DNA of 64,000 nt from Halococcus saccharolyticus DSM 5350 (GTDB lineage: Archaea > Halobacteriota > Halobacteria > Halobacteriales > Halococcaceae), in NCBI RefSeq assembly GCF_000336915.1, contig NZ_AOMD01000016.1, positions 71,084 to 135,083 of the forward strand, in the 5' to 3' direction. Shown here piece after piece: positions 33,840 to 42,972 of the stretch (its first letter is position 1; every line of letters starts with the position of its first letter). Position numbers and translations under genes: made by a program. The notes under the pieces are model-generated. The model was not told where the DNA came from. It was given only the letters and a program-made list of their open reading frames with translations, and did not search any database.

Positions 33840-34276
33840 TGACCACAACGTTTTTGAATTTTTGAATTTTAGCTCTGACCGAACTGCGGCAGACGGAAGC
33901 TGCAGTTTGTGCGGAGTCTCCTCTCAGTCGTGATGCAAACCGATAACTGGAAGGTTGTAACAATAAATTCAACGCTGATGGGTTGGCACAGAATTGGCTC
34001 CGAGGAACGTTAGCCAAGTCATCTCGCTAGATGAATCAACCACCTATCATAAATGTCACATACATGTAGGTTCTGGTAGACACGTCGACGTATCCTCTTA
34101 CCGTGTATTTCAGCACGCTCGTTACTCCCTCCGTAGTGATGGTGTCGCTCGGAGCGGATCTCTTCGAGCGAGTCGAGGCAGGACGAATCCCGGATGGTAG
34201 CGCTATCCATATCCACTCTCTGATGGATGACAACTACCGCTGAGAAGACTCTCGACGGGAACTCAGAGCGACGTAC
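33840..34276. other. AT-rich non-coding stretch
   Basis: About 430 bases of visibly lower G+C than the rest of the window, with A/T runs (for example the tandem TTTTTGAA units near 33850-33870). Short frames exist on both strands, but none has halophile-like acidic composition or recognisable motifs. It separates the exporter promoter from the thioesterase gene stop. It may be the decayed remains of a transferred segment. Confidence 0.4.
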
Positions 34277-34708
34277 TTACTCATAGCCGATGTCGGACGT
34301 GAGTTCGGTCTTGCTACGCGTGAACGTTCCGGAGCCACGAGCGAGTTCATGTCCGTTGTCGTCGTAGGCGACCGATTCGGCGATGAGTTGGTTTGGATTA
34401 TCGTTGACGACCTCGCCCTCAGCATGAATGGTTCCCTCTGAAACTGGGCGTTCGAAGTGGAGATTGAAGTTCGTCGTAAGGACGAAAACATCCTCGATAA
34501 GCGAGTTGGCCGCAAAGAAGGCGGCATCGTCAAGGGCCTTAAAGTAAATCGAGCCGTGAACGGCACCGAGTGGATGGTGGTACGATTCGGAGATCGGTAG
34601 CTTGAGGTCGGCCTCACCGTCACGAACCGCGAGGGTTCCGTCGCAGATACGGTTGATTTGTGCGTCTTCGTACATCCGTTCGAGCTTTCGGAAGTGTGCT
34701 TCGCTCAC
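34277..34708 (-). CDS. hotdog-fold thioesterase (PaaI-like)
   Basis: A 143-residue single hotdog domain. The conserved block H-H-P-L-G-A-V-H-G-S-I-Y-F near residue 45, then L-D-D-A-A-F-F-A-A-N-S, with the central helix and a V-L-T-T-N-F-N-L-H-F strand, fits the PaaI/YbgC acyl-CoA thioesterase group. Asp in L-D-D could be the catalytic acid. Its codon use and base composition are less GC-rich than its neighbours and the adjacent spacer is AT-rich, so transfer from another source is possible. It probably acts alone; no operon partner is visible. Confidence 0.75.
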   Translation of the reverse strand: MSEAHFRKLERMYEDAQINRICDGTLAVRDGEADLKLPISESYHHPLGAVHGSIYFKALDDAAFFAANSLIEDVFVLTTNFNLHFERPVSEGTIHAEGEVVNDNPNQLIAESVAYDDNGHELARGSGTFTRSKTELTSDIGYE

Positions 34709-34833
34709 GTCTGTGGGAACTCGCGGAAGAACGATACCGATTTCGAACCTCGAAAACGAACTCCATCGATTAGACCGTTCGTGATGAGCGTGGTTGTGCC
34801 AAAAGAACGAACAGCGAGCGGCAACCGAGTCAA

Positions 34834-35400
34834 CTACTCTGTATGTTCTCTATAGTCGCCACCATACTTCATGAACACGTAGGCGAGACCGAGCGTCGAG
34901 AGCATGAAACTCATCGTGGCGACGCCGAGGGTTTTCGCGCTGTTGGGAACAACGGGTCCTGAGGATTCCCCACCACTACTCGCGCCACCCTCCTGTACGA
35001 TGATGGTGCCGACCATCCCGACGGCCTCGTGGGGTGCACAGTGGTAGGGGAACTCGCCGGTCTCTTCGAAGGTATGTTCGAAAGTGATACCGCTGCCCTC
35101 CTCCGGACTCCCGCTGTCGAACGCGCCGTCGTCGGCGACGACGTTGTGTGCGCCGCCCTCGCCGGTCCACTCCCAGACGACGGTGCCGCCGGGCGCGATG
35201 GTGGCTTCCTCGGGTCCGAAAGAGGTCCCCGATCCCGTACCGACTTCTACTGTCGTCGTCCCGCCGCCACCGCCCCCACTCGAACTGTTGCCTTCCTGTG
35301 CCGCCGCCGTCCCGCTCGTGCCTGCGACGGCCGCCGCCCCTGCTGCCGTCCGGAGGAACCCCCGGCGGCTCACTGGTCCGTCGGCGTCGGTTTCGCTCAT
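34834..35400 (-). CDS. halocyanin-type cupredoxin, Tat-exported with C-terminal anchor
   Basis: A 188-residue blue-copper protein. The Tat motif S-R-R-G-F-L-R starts at residue 11, followed by a signal ending in A-A-A-Q. A Gly/Ser-rich linker leads to the cupredoxin domain (about 50-140) with copper ligands in G-A-H-N-V-V (His) and Y-H-C-A-P-H-E-A-V-G-M (Cys, His, Met). A single C-terminal span (M-S-F-M-L-S-T-L-G-L-A-Y-V-F) then anchors it in the membrane. It should carry electrons on the outer face. The ATG at 35400 begins the Tat signal. Repeat copy D lies just upstream of the start. Confidence 0.88.
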   Translation of the reverse strand: MSETDADGPVSRRGFLRTAAGAAAVAGTSGTAAAQEGNSSSGGGGGGTTTVEVGTGSGTSFGPEEATIAPGGTVVWEWTGEGGAHNVVADDGAFDSGSPEEGSGITFEHTFEETGEFPYHCAPHEAVGMVGTIIVQEGGASSGGESSGPVVPNSAKTLGVATMSFMLSTLGLAYVFMKYGGDYREHTE

Positions 35401-35440
35401 GTGATCCCCTACCGGCTGGCGCGTACTGAACATTACGATG

Positions 35441-35725
35441 CACCTTTTTACTTCGTCGGGTGCGCTCGCTCCGCTCACGCATCACTCCCCGCAAAAATCT
35501 GCACCAAAAACACTCGCACACTCGCCTACGGCTCGTTCGCGGTACAACCCACTTGTCCACCGTACCACGACCGTAAACTGCACAATACCCCCGAACCCTC
35601 GGTCACTCACTTCGTTCTCGTGAGCGAAGCGAACGAGAGCTCGGAGCGCGCAGCGCGTGCTCCGGCGTTCGTGGCCTCGCCCTTCATCCGCCAGGCCCGC
35701 ACCACAGCCGCCGCTCCAGAGCGCA
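35441..35725 (+). repeat. dispersed hairpin repeat, copy D
   Basis: Copy D has the same order of modules as the others: T5 tract (35445-35449), H1 at 35462-35480 (8-pair stem, one tandem mismatch, loop GGA on the minus strand), a GCAAAAA box, H2 around 35516-35540 (loop GTA on the minus strand, one extra A.C mismatch), the C-rich segment, and the CCTTCATCCGCCAGGCCCGC tail. Unlike the other five it does not follow a stop codon: its T-tract end faces the start of the halocyanin gene. No clean H3 is seen. Confidence 0.7.
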
Positions 35726-35757
35726 ACCATCCCGAAAAAGCGGTCGACTGTTGTCGT

Positions 35758-37650
35758 TTACGACGGCGCGACGGTGACCTGCTGGCCGCGGTCGATCGCA
35801 CCCTCCAGCTCCTCCGCGATCGCGCTGCCCCGCGAGACCTGCACCTCGCCGCCCCGCGAGACGGTCGCAGTGAACAGATACTCGCCGTCGGCCTGGACCT
35901 CGACCGTCTCACCGGCGTAGCCGTCCATCGGGATCACGACGTGTCGGGACGTGATCTCGGGTGTGACGATCTCGCCCGCACCGCTCGATCCGCCACCGCT
36001 CCCGCCCCGACTGCCGCCACCGCCGCCACCGCTATTCGCGTTTCCCGACCGGCCGCCGCGACCGCCTGGCCGCTCGTCGAACGTCCGCACGTCGATGCTG
36101 ATCCCGAGTCGGTTCTCGATGTCGGTGATCCGACCGCCACCCTTGCCGATCACCGTCGAGATGTCGGCCTCCTCGACGTAGACGACTGCGGTGTTCGCGC
36201 TCTTGAGCTCGACCTCGCAGTTGCCGCGCGCGACCGACCGGATCTCGCGTTCGATCTCCTGTTTCGCGATCCGGTCGACGCCGCTGTCGTCGTCCTCGCC
36301 ACCGACGGGGACGGTGACGACCTGACGATTGAAACTGTAGATCTCGTACTCCGGACGCTGGGTCTCGAAGTCCCGAACCTGGATCACGGGCCGCGCGAGA
36401 TCCTCCTCGGTGAGGCCCTCGGGGACTTTGACCTCGGTCCGAACGTCGTAGACGGTGTCGATCTCGCCCGCTTCGACGTACACCACGGTATCCACTACTT
36501 GTGGGATCATCCCGAGTTCGACCCGCCCGACGAGTCGGCCGAGCGCGTCGATCGCGCGAGTGGCGTGGACCACGCCGATCATTCCGACGCCAGCGAGGCG
36601 CATGTCCGCAAAGACCGAGAAGTCCTCGGTCTTCCTGACTTCGTCGTAGATGGTGTAATCCGGCCGGACCATCAGCAGCGAGTCCGCGGTATTCTCCATC
36701 TGCCCGTCGAGCTCGGTGTACTGAGTGATCTCGGGGCCGACCTGGAGATCGCGGGGCTTCTCCATCGTCTTGACCGAGAACGCCGAATCGGCGAGGAAAC
36801 CCGCGACCGCACCCGCGAGCGTCGACTTCCCCGCGCCTGGCGCGCCCGCGATCAGGACGCCACGCTGGTGGTCGAGCAGTCGCTCACGGAGGTCGTCGGC
36901 GTACTCGTAATCGTCGAGTTCGGTCTCGACGATCGGCCGAACCGCGGTGATCTCCAACCCGTCGGCGAAGGGCGGCCGGGCGAGCGCGATCCGGTACTCC
37001 CCGAACTGGACGATCGTCATGCCGTTCCGATCGAGTTCGGTGAACCCGTCGCTCGACGCCCGCGTGGCGGTCTCAATCTCTGCGACCCACTCACGGAGAT
37101 CGTCCTCGGTGAGCGGGTCGTCGCCGATGGTTTCGAAGCGCATCTCGCCGACTGCCCCGCGTTTCGCCATCGGTGCGACGCCGGTCTTGAGGTGGACGCT
37201 CATCGTCTCCTCGTCGAAAAAGTCCTCGATCGCGAGCTGTTCGGGTGCTTCCCCGCGGACTTCGGGATCGACGTACTCGACGTCGAGTTCTTTCGCGCGG
37301 GCGACCTCGCTTTGGACTTTGTCGCTCGTGAGCAGCGTGGCCCCCTTCTCCGCAGCGAGATCGCGGATCAGCGCGTCGACGGCCCCCTCGTCGGAAGCGT
37401 GGCGTTCGCCGTCGCCCGGCCGTCGGCCGACGTACTCGACTTCCACACTCCCCTCGTCGGCGAGTTCGGCGAGCCGTTGGAGCTCGGCGAGTCCGTCCCA
37501 GCCCGACTCGCGGCCGTCGTTGGCCTGGAATTCGAGTTCCGCGACGACCGCCTCGGGGACCGCAACGGTCTCCTCCTCGAACGCACCGCTCTCCACTCGT
37601 TCGGACACGCGCCCGTCGATAACCGCGCTCGTGTCCGGTACGACAGTCAT
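35758..37650 (-). CDS. PIN domain - secretion-type ATPase - KH domain protein
   Basis: A 630-residue archaeal multidomain protein. The N-terminal PIN nuclease domain (residues 1-130) has V-P-D-T-S-A-V-I-D-G and L-L-T-S-D. A VirB11/PilT-like ATPase follows (about 180-460), with Walker A G-A-P-G-A-G-K-S-T and the V-V-H-A-T-R motif. A KH domain with V-I-G-K-G-G-G-R-I comes near 505-560. A Gly/Ser/Arg-rich linker then joins a small C-terminal beta domain (T-S-R-H-V-V-I-P, TRAM-like spacing). It is usually annotated as a PINc/VapC-type ATPase; a role in RNA handling is inferred from the domains. The gene is convergent with repeat copy D. Confidence 0.88.
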   Translation of the reverse strand: MTVVPDTSAVIDGRVSERVESGAFEEETVAVPEAVVAELEFQANDGRESGWDGLAELQRLAELADEGSVEVEYVGRRPGDGERHASDEGAVDALIRDLAAEKGATLLTSDKVQSEVARAKELDVEYVDPEVRGEAPEQLAIEDFFDEETMSVHLKTGVAPMAKRGAVGEMRFETIGDDPLTEDDLREWVAEIETATRASSDGFTELDRNGMTIVQFGEYRIALARPPFADGLEITAVRPIVETELDDYEYADDLRERLLDHQRGVLIAGAPGAGKSTLAGAVAGFLADSAFSVKTMEKPRDLQVGPEITQYTELDGQMENTADSLLMVRPDYTIYDEVRKTEDFSVFADMRLAGVGMIGVVHATRAIDALGRLVGRVELGMIPQVVDTVVYVEAGEIDTVYDVRTEVKVPEGLTEEDLARPVIQVRDFETQRPEYEIYSFNRQVVTVPVGGEDDDSGVDRIAKQEIEREIRSVARGNCEVELKSANTAVVYVEEADISTVIGKGGGRITDIENRLGISIDVRTFDERPGGRGGRSGNANSGGGGGGSRGGSGGGSSGAGEIVTPEITSRHVVIPMDGYAGETVEVQADGEYLFTATVSRGGEVQVSRGSAIAEELEGAIDRGQQVTVAPS

Positions 37651-37733
37651 GCGTGTCGTTCGGCCGGCAGGATCAAAAGGGTGTTCAAGCGCGGGCGGAA
37701 GGGCTTATGCCGTTTCTCGTGGATCGTGCTTCC

Positions 37734-38819
37734 ATGGCTGCCGTCACGGATCTCACCCGCGACCTCGCTGCGATCCCGAGCCACGACGACGAGACCGATG
37801 CAGGTGACTTCATCGAGGCCTGGCTCCGAGAAGAGACCGACGCCGACGTGACCCGCGACGGGGTCGGAAACGTCATCGCACGTCGGAACACGAACCCCGA
37901 CGCGAACGAGTCGGTCGCGCTCGTCGGCCACCACGACGTCGTGCCGCCCGACGAATCGCAGATTGCCAACGGCGAGTACGTCGTCGAGGAACGCGATGGC
38001 CGGCTCTACGGCCGGGGTGCGGCGGACATGAAGGGCGCGGTCGCGGCCGCGATGTGTGCCTTCCGCGACACCGACCCTACAGTGGAACTCGTCTTCGCGA
38101 GTTTCGTCGGCGAGGAGATCGGTGGCGAGGGCGCGCGCCACGCCATCGACGAGGGGTTCTCGCCCGACTACGCGATCGTCGGCGAGGGGACGACGGGCTA
38201 CTCCGCGCCCGGAACGACTGACGTCGCGGTGGCACACAAGGGTCGGCGGGCGAGCACCATCACTGCCCACGGGACTGCGGCCCACGCGAGCGAACCCGAG
38301 GCCGGCGAGAACGCCGTCTACACCGCGTGCAAGGCGGTCGAGATGGTTTGCGAGATCGACGCACCATCCACCGACGTGTTCGGCGAGCGGGTACGGGGCA
38401 GCGTCGTCGTGACCGAGATCGAGGGTGGATCGGCGTGGAACGTCATCCCGGAATCGTGTTCGATCACCGTCGACGAACGGACGATTCCGGGCGAGCGCGC
38501 TCCGTTGGCGGCGGTCGAGGATTCGGGACGCGTCGAGTGGACGGTCGATCAAGACCTCCCGCCGATGGCGTGTGACGACGAGGCGTTCGCCGAGGCGGTG
38601 CGAGCGGCCGCCGCCGACGCCCAGGAGGGCGAGCCCGAACTCGTCACGAAACCCCACGCGACCGACGCTGGCTGGCTTGCCGAGGCGGGCGTGACCTGCG
38701 TGATCTGTGGGCCCGCCGAGCAGGGCGAGGCCCACACCAAAGACGAGAGCGTCTCGCTCGCCGTCCTCGATCGGTGTTACGAGACCTATCGCGGTGCGGT
38801 CGAGTCGATCGGCCGGTAG
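37734..38819 (+). CDS. M20-family metallopeptidase (DapE/ArgE-like deacylase)
   Basis: A 361-residue M20 amidohydrolase. Metal-binding motifs in order: V-G-H-H-D-V-V (His and following Asp), G-R-G-A-A-D-M-K-G (bridging Asp), E-E-I-G-G-E-G (catalytic and metal Glu), E-G-T-T (metal ligand), H-G-T-A-A-H-A-S (dimerisation domain), and a C-terminal K-P-H-A-T-D-A (last His). These are as in succinyl-diaminopimelate desuccinylase and acetylornithine deacetylase, but the substrate cannot be fixed from sequence. The ATG at 37734 has a TATA-like CTTATG about 30 bases upstream; an in-frame ATG at 37707 overlaps that box. Confidence 0.85.
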   Translation: MAAVTDLTRDLAAIPSHDDETDAGDFIEAWLREETDADVTRDGVGNVIARRNTNPDANESVALVGHHDVVPPDESQIANGEYVVEERDGRLYGRGAADMKGAVAAAMCAFRDTDPTVELVFASFVGEEIGGEGARHAIDEGFSPDYAIVGEGTTGYSAPGTTDVAVAHKGRRASTITAHGTAAHASEPEAGENAVYTACKAVEMVCEIDAPSTDVFGERVRGSVVVTEIEGGSAWNVIPESCSITVDERTIPGERAPLAAVEDSGRVEWTVDQDLPPMACDDEAFAEAVRAAAADAQEGEPELVTKPHATDAGWLAEAGVTCVICGPAEQGEAHTKDESVSLAVLDRCYETYRGAVESIGR

Positions 38820-38855
38820 GCAAGAATTGATAGGGCGGCGCGCCGGGTGTCGGGT

Positions 38856-40358
38856 ATGGCATCCGACGCCACGGTCGACGCCTACGACGAGCTCCTCGAA
38901 CGCTACGAGCGGATTTCCAACATCCAGAGCGCAGCGGGCGTGCTGAGCTGGGATCAGGAAGTCATGATGCCCGACGGCGGCACGCCGGCGCGCTCGGCCC
39001 AGCGCTCGGCGCTGTCGGCGACGAGCCACGAACTCCTCGTCGAGGAGGACATGGAAGGGGCGCTCGAAGCGGCCGAGAGCGCGGACCTCTCGGGCGAGCA
39101 GGCTGCCGTCGTCCGGGAGATCCGCCGCCAGTACGACCGTGCGGCGCGCGTTCCAACGGACCTCGTCGCGGAGATCTCACAGACCACGAGCGAGGCGCTC
39201 CCGGTCTGGAAGGAGGCGAAAGCCGAGGACGACTTCGAGACGTTCGCGCCGATCTTGGAGGACTTGCTCGACCTCAAGCGCGAGTACGCCGACCACATCG
39301 ATTCGAGCCGACCGCCCTACGAAGTGCTGTTCGAGGACTACGAACCCTACCTCGGGCTCGACACAGCCGAACGAATCCTCGACCGACTCCGTGAGGAGCT
39401 CGTCCCGCTGATCGACGAGGTGGGCGAGAGTGATGTCGAAATCGCCAGGCCGTTCGACGGAACGTTCGACGCCGACGCCCAGGAGGCGCTCGCGCGCGAC
39501 GCGCTCGACACGCTCGGCTACGACTGGGAGCGAGGCCGGCTCGACACCGCGCCGCACCCGTTCTCGACAGGAACTCAGTTCGACGCCCGCGTGACGACGC
39601 GCTTCGACGAAGAGGACCCGCTGGGAGCGCTAACGAGCACGATCCACGAGTTCGGCCACGCGACCTACACTCTCGGGCTGCCCGACGACGAGTACGGAAG
39701 TCCGCTGGGCGAAAGCCGCAATCTCTCGGTCCACGAATCCCAGTCGCGGCTCTGGGAGAATCATGTCGGGCGGTCGCAGCCGTTCTGGTCGCTGTTCCTG
39801 CCGAAAGTCAAAGAGCGATTCTCGGGACTCGACGACGTCACCGCGCGGGACGCCTACGAGGCCGCAAACCGGGTGTACGACGACAACCTCATTCGCGTGG
39901 AAGCGGACGAACTCACCTACCACATGCACATCGTGCTCCGGTTCGAGATCGAGCGCGCGCTCATCGAGGGCGATCTCGACGTCCGCGAGGTGCCCCAGGT
40001 CTGGAACGACAAGATGGACGAGTATCTCGGAATCCGTCCCGAGACCGACGCCGATGGCTGTCTCCAGGATATCCACTGGTCACACGGTTCGTTCGGCTAC
40101 TTCCCCACCTACTCGCTCGGCAGCGTGCTCGCCGCGCAACTGTACGAAAGCGCCGACGCCGCCATCGACGATCTCGACGACGACATCGAGAGCGGCGAGT
40201 TCGACGCGCTCCACGACTGGCTCACCACGAACGTCCACAGCCACGGTCAGCGCTACACCACGCCCGACCTGATCGAGGAAGCCACCGGCGAGGCGTTCAC
40301 CGCCGACTATTTCCTCGATCATGCTACGGCAAAGTACGGCGCGCTGTACGATCTGTAG
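38856..40358 (+). CDS. M32 carboxypeptidase (Taq-type metallocarboxypeptidase)
   Basis: A 500-residue M32 metallocarboxypeptidase. The Zn site is H-E-F-G-H in I-H-E-F-G-H-A-T-Y near residue 265, with a downstream Glu in L-S-V-H-E-S-Q-S-R-L-W-E. The conserved D-Y-E-P-Y-L region and C-terminal I-H-W-S-H-G-S-F-G-Y-F-P are also present. It removes C-terminal residues from peptides in the cytosol. The ATG at 38856 lies 36 bases after the M20 gene stop, with a weak TATA-like TTGATAG at leaderless distance, so it may be both co-transcribed and separately started. Both neighbours act in peptide breakdown. Confidence 0.92.
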   Translation: MASDATVDAYDELLERYERISNIQSAAGVLSWDQEVMMPDGGTPARSAQRSALSATSHELLVEEDMEGALEAAESADLSGEQAAVVREIRRQYDRAARVPTDLVAEISQTTSEALPVWKEAKAEDDFETFAPILEDLLDLKREYADHIDSSRPPYEVLFEDYEPYLGLDTAERILDRLREELVPLIDEVGESDVEIARPFDGTFDADAQEALARDALDTLGYDWERGRLDTAPHPFSTGTQFDARVTTRFDEEDPLGALTSTIHEFGHATYTLGLPDDEYGSPLGESRNLSVHESQSRLWENHVGRSQPFWSLFLPKVKERFSGLDDVTARDAYEAANRVYDDNLIRVEADELTYHMHIVLRFEIERALIEGDLDVREVPQVWNDKMDEYLGIRPETDADGCLQDIHWSHGSFGYFPTYSLGSVLAAQLYESADAAIDDLDDDIESGEFDALHDWLTTNVHSHGQRYTTPDLIEEATGEAFTADYFLDHATAKYGALYDL

Positions 40359-40516
40359 GACATCGAGATAGCGGCGATTTCTCCCTCGATTTCGACCGGA
40401 TCACTCTTCCGTTCCGGGCCTCCTTACTGTCCGTCGTCGTTCTGCCACGTCGTTCGCGGTAAGCGTTAGCACCGACCACCAGAGCTATAAGATTGGTGCG
40501 TCATACCGTAGCATGT

Positions 40517-40702
40517 ATGGCGACCGCACCCAACGACGCCGACGCTGACGTCGACGAGTTCCTCGCGCAGCGCGGCCACGAAACCGGATCGCCGGGATGG
40601 GGAGAGAGCTACAACAAAAAGCAGTGCCCGGACTGCGGTGGGCTTCACGAGTCCGACGCGAGCACCTGTACGGTGTGTGGCTGGACGCCGCGATCGGCCT
40701 GA
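40517..40702 (+). CDS. 61-residue zinc-finger protein (HVO_0416-type)
   Basis: A 61-residue small protein. The C-terminal half is a two-knuckle zinc finger: C-P-D-C-G-G-L-H-E then C-T-V-C-G-W. The middle part F-L-A-Q-R-G-H-E and Y-N-K-K-Q lines up with the haloarchaeal small zinc-finger family I know as HVO_0416. Such microproteins are common in haloarchaea and mostly uncharacterised. The ATG at 40517 is about 30 bases after a strong box GCTATAAGA (40483-40491). Confidence 0.85.
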   Translation: MATAPNDADADVDEFLAQRGHETGSPGWGESYNKKQCPDCGGLHESDASTCTVCGWTPRSA

Positions 40703-40768
40703 TTCTGGGATTCGACCGCTCGACGCCGCGACGAAGCCGGTAAGTGATCCCGTCTCTCACGACGTGAT

Positions 40769-41011
40769 ATGGGCATCATCAGCACGTTCGGAACGGTCGT
40801 GACGCTCGTGCTCGCGCTGCCGGTGGCGATGCTCGGCACGCTCTTTCTGGCCCAGGGGCAGACCCTATCGGGCATCGCGATGATCGTCGTCGCGGTGTTG
40901 ATGTTCGTGGTCAAAACGTACGTCACCACGCCGGACGATCTCCCTATGATGGCGGCCGAGCGCACCGTCGGTACGATCGCGAAAGACCCCGACGAGGACG
41001 AGCAGAACTAA
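40769..41011 (+). CDS. 80-residue two-span membrane protein
   Basis: An 80-residue protein with two hydrophobic helices (V-T-L-V-L-A-L-P-V-A-M-L-G and S-G-I-A-M-I-V-V-A-V-L-M-F-V) and an acidic C-terminal tail with K-D-P-D-E-D-E. It looks like a widespread haloarchaeal membrane protein of unknown function. It starts 66 bases after the zinc-finger gene and converges with the helicase gene, their stop codons overlapping by 4 bases. Confidence 0.65.
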   Translation: MGIISTFGTVVTLVLALPVAMLGTLFLAQGQTLSGIAMIVVAVLMFVVKTYVTTPDDLPMMAAERTVGTIAKDPDEDEQN

Positions 41012-42837
41012 TCCGCGGCGGGGGCCTCGGCCTCACTAAGCACGTCTTCGACCGTGACGCCCGAGGGTTGGTTGTCGAGCAGCACGTCGACCGGGAGCGT
41101 GGGCGCGCCGCCGATGAGGTCTTCGAGCAGGACGAGGCGCTCGCGTGCGCGACTCATCCCGACGTAAAACACCCGACGCTCGTTGTCGGTCAACATTGGT
41201 ACTGGATCGGTGTTCTTGGTGAACGGCTCGTCGCCGGGGATCGCGGTGTCGTCGTCGACCGAGGCCGCCATCTGCTCGACGACCTTCTCCGTGAGGTCAG
41301 TCGCGACGAACACGTGATCGGCCTCGCGACCCTTCGCGGAGTGGATGGTCCCCACCCGGACGCGATCACGGTCGACGTCCTGATACTCGCCGCCGAAGTA
41401 CGCCGCGACCGACTGTTTCTGGAACTGTGAGACCTTCCGGAGCATGTCGTCGGCCGACGCCGGCCCGGGCATGAACGGGACGTGCTCCTCGACCAGTTCG
41501 GCGTCGATGGTGAGTTCGGCGATATCCTCGACGCCCGCCGCTTCCTGCTCGTCGTCGAGCGCCTCGTAGAGGGCGTCCCGATGGTTGGTCCCGAAGGCGG
41601 TGTCGGCGAGCATGTCGGCCAGCCGGCGGGCTTCGAGTCCCGTGATGGGCTCGCCCTCGTCGACCCGCTCGATCGCGCCGACGTAGTCGTCGAGTCGGTC
41701 GGTCCACATCCGCTGGTCGGTGAGCGCCTGGAAGGGAATCCCGTCGTCGATGAACTCGTCCATGAACCGGAACAGCTGATAGCGAGCCCGGAACAGCACC
41801 ATCACGGTCTCGTCGGTGTTCTCGACCGTCGACCGGACGTTCCGGACGAGATCGAGCATCGATGGGCCGTGGACTGCCTCGACCGTTCCGCCCTCGGTCC
41901 GCGGTCGGAGGTTCTTCTCCTGGCGCTGCTCGATGTGACGGACCTCGCGGTTCACGACGTTCAGCACCCGCGACGGCAGCCGGTAGGAGTTGTCGAGGAT
42001 CACGTCCTCGCCCACCTCGTCGAGGAGGAGCTGTGGGTCCGCGCCTTGCCACGCGTACACCACCTGATCGTCGTCGCCCGCGATCAGCGCGTGCTCGACG
42101 TGGGGTTTCCACGCCTCGTACACTTGGTGCTGGAGCGTCGTGATGTCTTGGAACTCGTCGATCACGAGGTACTCGACCGACGGGAGGAGCGATCGCTGGT
42201 GGACGCGTTCGAGCATGTCCGCAAACCCAGTCAATCCCTGCTCACCTTTGTACGTTCGCCACGCTCGGATCGCCTCCGGGATGTCGATCCGATCGTCGTC
42301 GGAGGGCCACGTCGGGGTGTACTTGTTGCCCTGCTGGGCGTTCGGATCGATGTCCGGTGGCAGCCGAACCTCCTCTTCGTCCCACTGGAAGGGCACGTCG
42401 TACCAGTCGGCGACGTCCCGCGTCGTGCGCTGGAGCCACTGGCTCGTCGCGATGGTCTTGTTGCCAATGGTGGTCGAGCGCGCGCTCCGCCGACGCGATC
42501 CCTCGTACTCGTCTTCGAACTCGATCCCGTACTCCTCACAGAACTCCTTTTTGTCGGATTCACCGACGACATCGCCGCGCGAGAGGTCGAGGAGTTCGTA
42601 CGCCTTCGCGTGCATCGTACAGACGTTGCCCTTGAGCGATCGCGGGCTGACGTCGAGGCGTTCGGCGAGGCGTTCGCGGATCTCGGCGGCTGCCGCTCGG
42701 GTGTACGAAACCACGAGCACGTCGTCGACCGTGACGCCCGGCTCGTCGAGGATGTCCTCGACGCGGTCGAGCAGCGCCGTGGTCTTCCCGCTCCCCGGAC
42801 CGCCGAACAGCCGGGTCACGTGCGTGTCGGTAGACAT
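41008..42837 (-). CDS. UvrD/Rep-family DNA helicase
   Basis: A 609-residue superfamily 1 helicase. Motif I is G-G-P-G-S-G-K-T-T (residues 12-20), motif II Y-L-V-I-D-E-F-Q-D, motif III G-D-D-D-Q-V-V-Y-A-W-Q-G, motif V T-I-H-S-A-K-G-R-E, and motif VI V-G-M-S-R-A-R-E-R. This is the 3'-5' UvrD/PcrA type, used in repair and removal of proteins from DNA. It is shorter than bacterial UvrD (about 720 residues). The ATG at 42837 is 27 bases after a TATA box TTTATAACC, so a leaderless start is well supported; the frame that runs to 42960 is rejected. Confidence 0.93.
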   Translation of the reverse strand: MSTDTHVTRLFGGPGSGKTTALLDRVEDILDEPGVTVDDVLVVSYTRAAAAEIRERLAERLDVSPRSLKGNVCTMHAKAYELLDLSRGDVVGESDKKEFCEEYGIEFEDEYEGSRRRSARSTTIGNKTIATSQWLQRTTRDVADWYDVPFQWDEEEVRLPPDIDPNAQQGNKYTPTWPSDDDRIDIPEAIRAWRTYKGEQGLTGFADMLERVHQRSLLPSVEYLVIDEFQDITTLQHQVYEAWKPHVEHALIAGDDDQVVYAWQGADPQLLLDEVGEDVILDNSYRLPSRVLNVVNREVRHIEQRQEKNLRPRTEGGTVEAVHGPSMLDLVRNVRSTVENTDETVMVLFRARYQLFRFMDEFIDDGIPFQALTDQRMWTDRLDDYVGAIERVDEGEPITGLEARRLADMLADTAFGTNHRDALYEALDDEQEAAGVEDIAELTIDAELVEEHVPFMPGPASADDMLRKVSQFQKQSVAAYFGGEYQDVDRDRVRVGTIHSAKGREADHVFVATDLTEKVVEQMAASVDDDTAIPGDEPFTKNTDPVPMLTDNERRVFYVGMSRARERLVLLEDLIGGAPTLPVDVLLDNQPSGVTVEDVLSEAEAPAAD

Positions 42838-42972
42838 GGCCCAGAACAGGCACCCATCGGTTATAAACGACGTGGCTCCCGTGCGAACCCGTTTCGCGAC
42901 CCGGACACCGTCGAACGAGGACCACGGCCGTCGAGCGGTAGCCTCATCCCGCGACCACACCTATCGCCGACC

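Noticed and set aside
33820-34200. Two small frames (33820-34017 minus and 33994-34200 plus) in the AT-rich spacer
   Set aside because: No promoter at the right spacing, no conserved motif, and non-acidic composition; they look like chance frames in low-GC DNA.
35029-37851. A very long plus-strand open frame (about 940 codons) opposite the PIN-ATPase-KH gene
   Set aside because: It is a mirror of the GC-rich minus-strand gene, lacks any domain, and runs through repeat copy D. The minus-strand gene has full PIN, ATPase and KH motifs.
41482-42972. Upstream extension of riboflavin synthase through the helicase locus
   Set aside because: The extra 490 codons are antisense of the helicase gene. 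The conserved M-F-T-G-I-V-E start lies at 42973.
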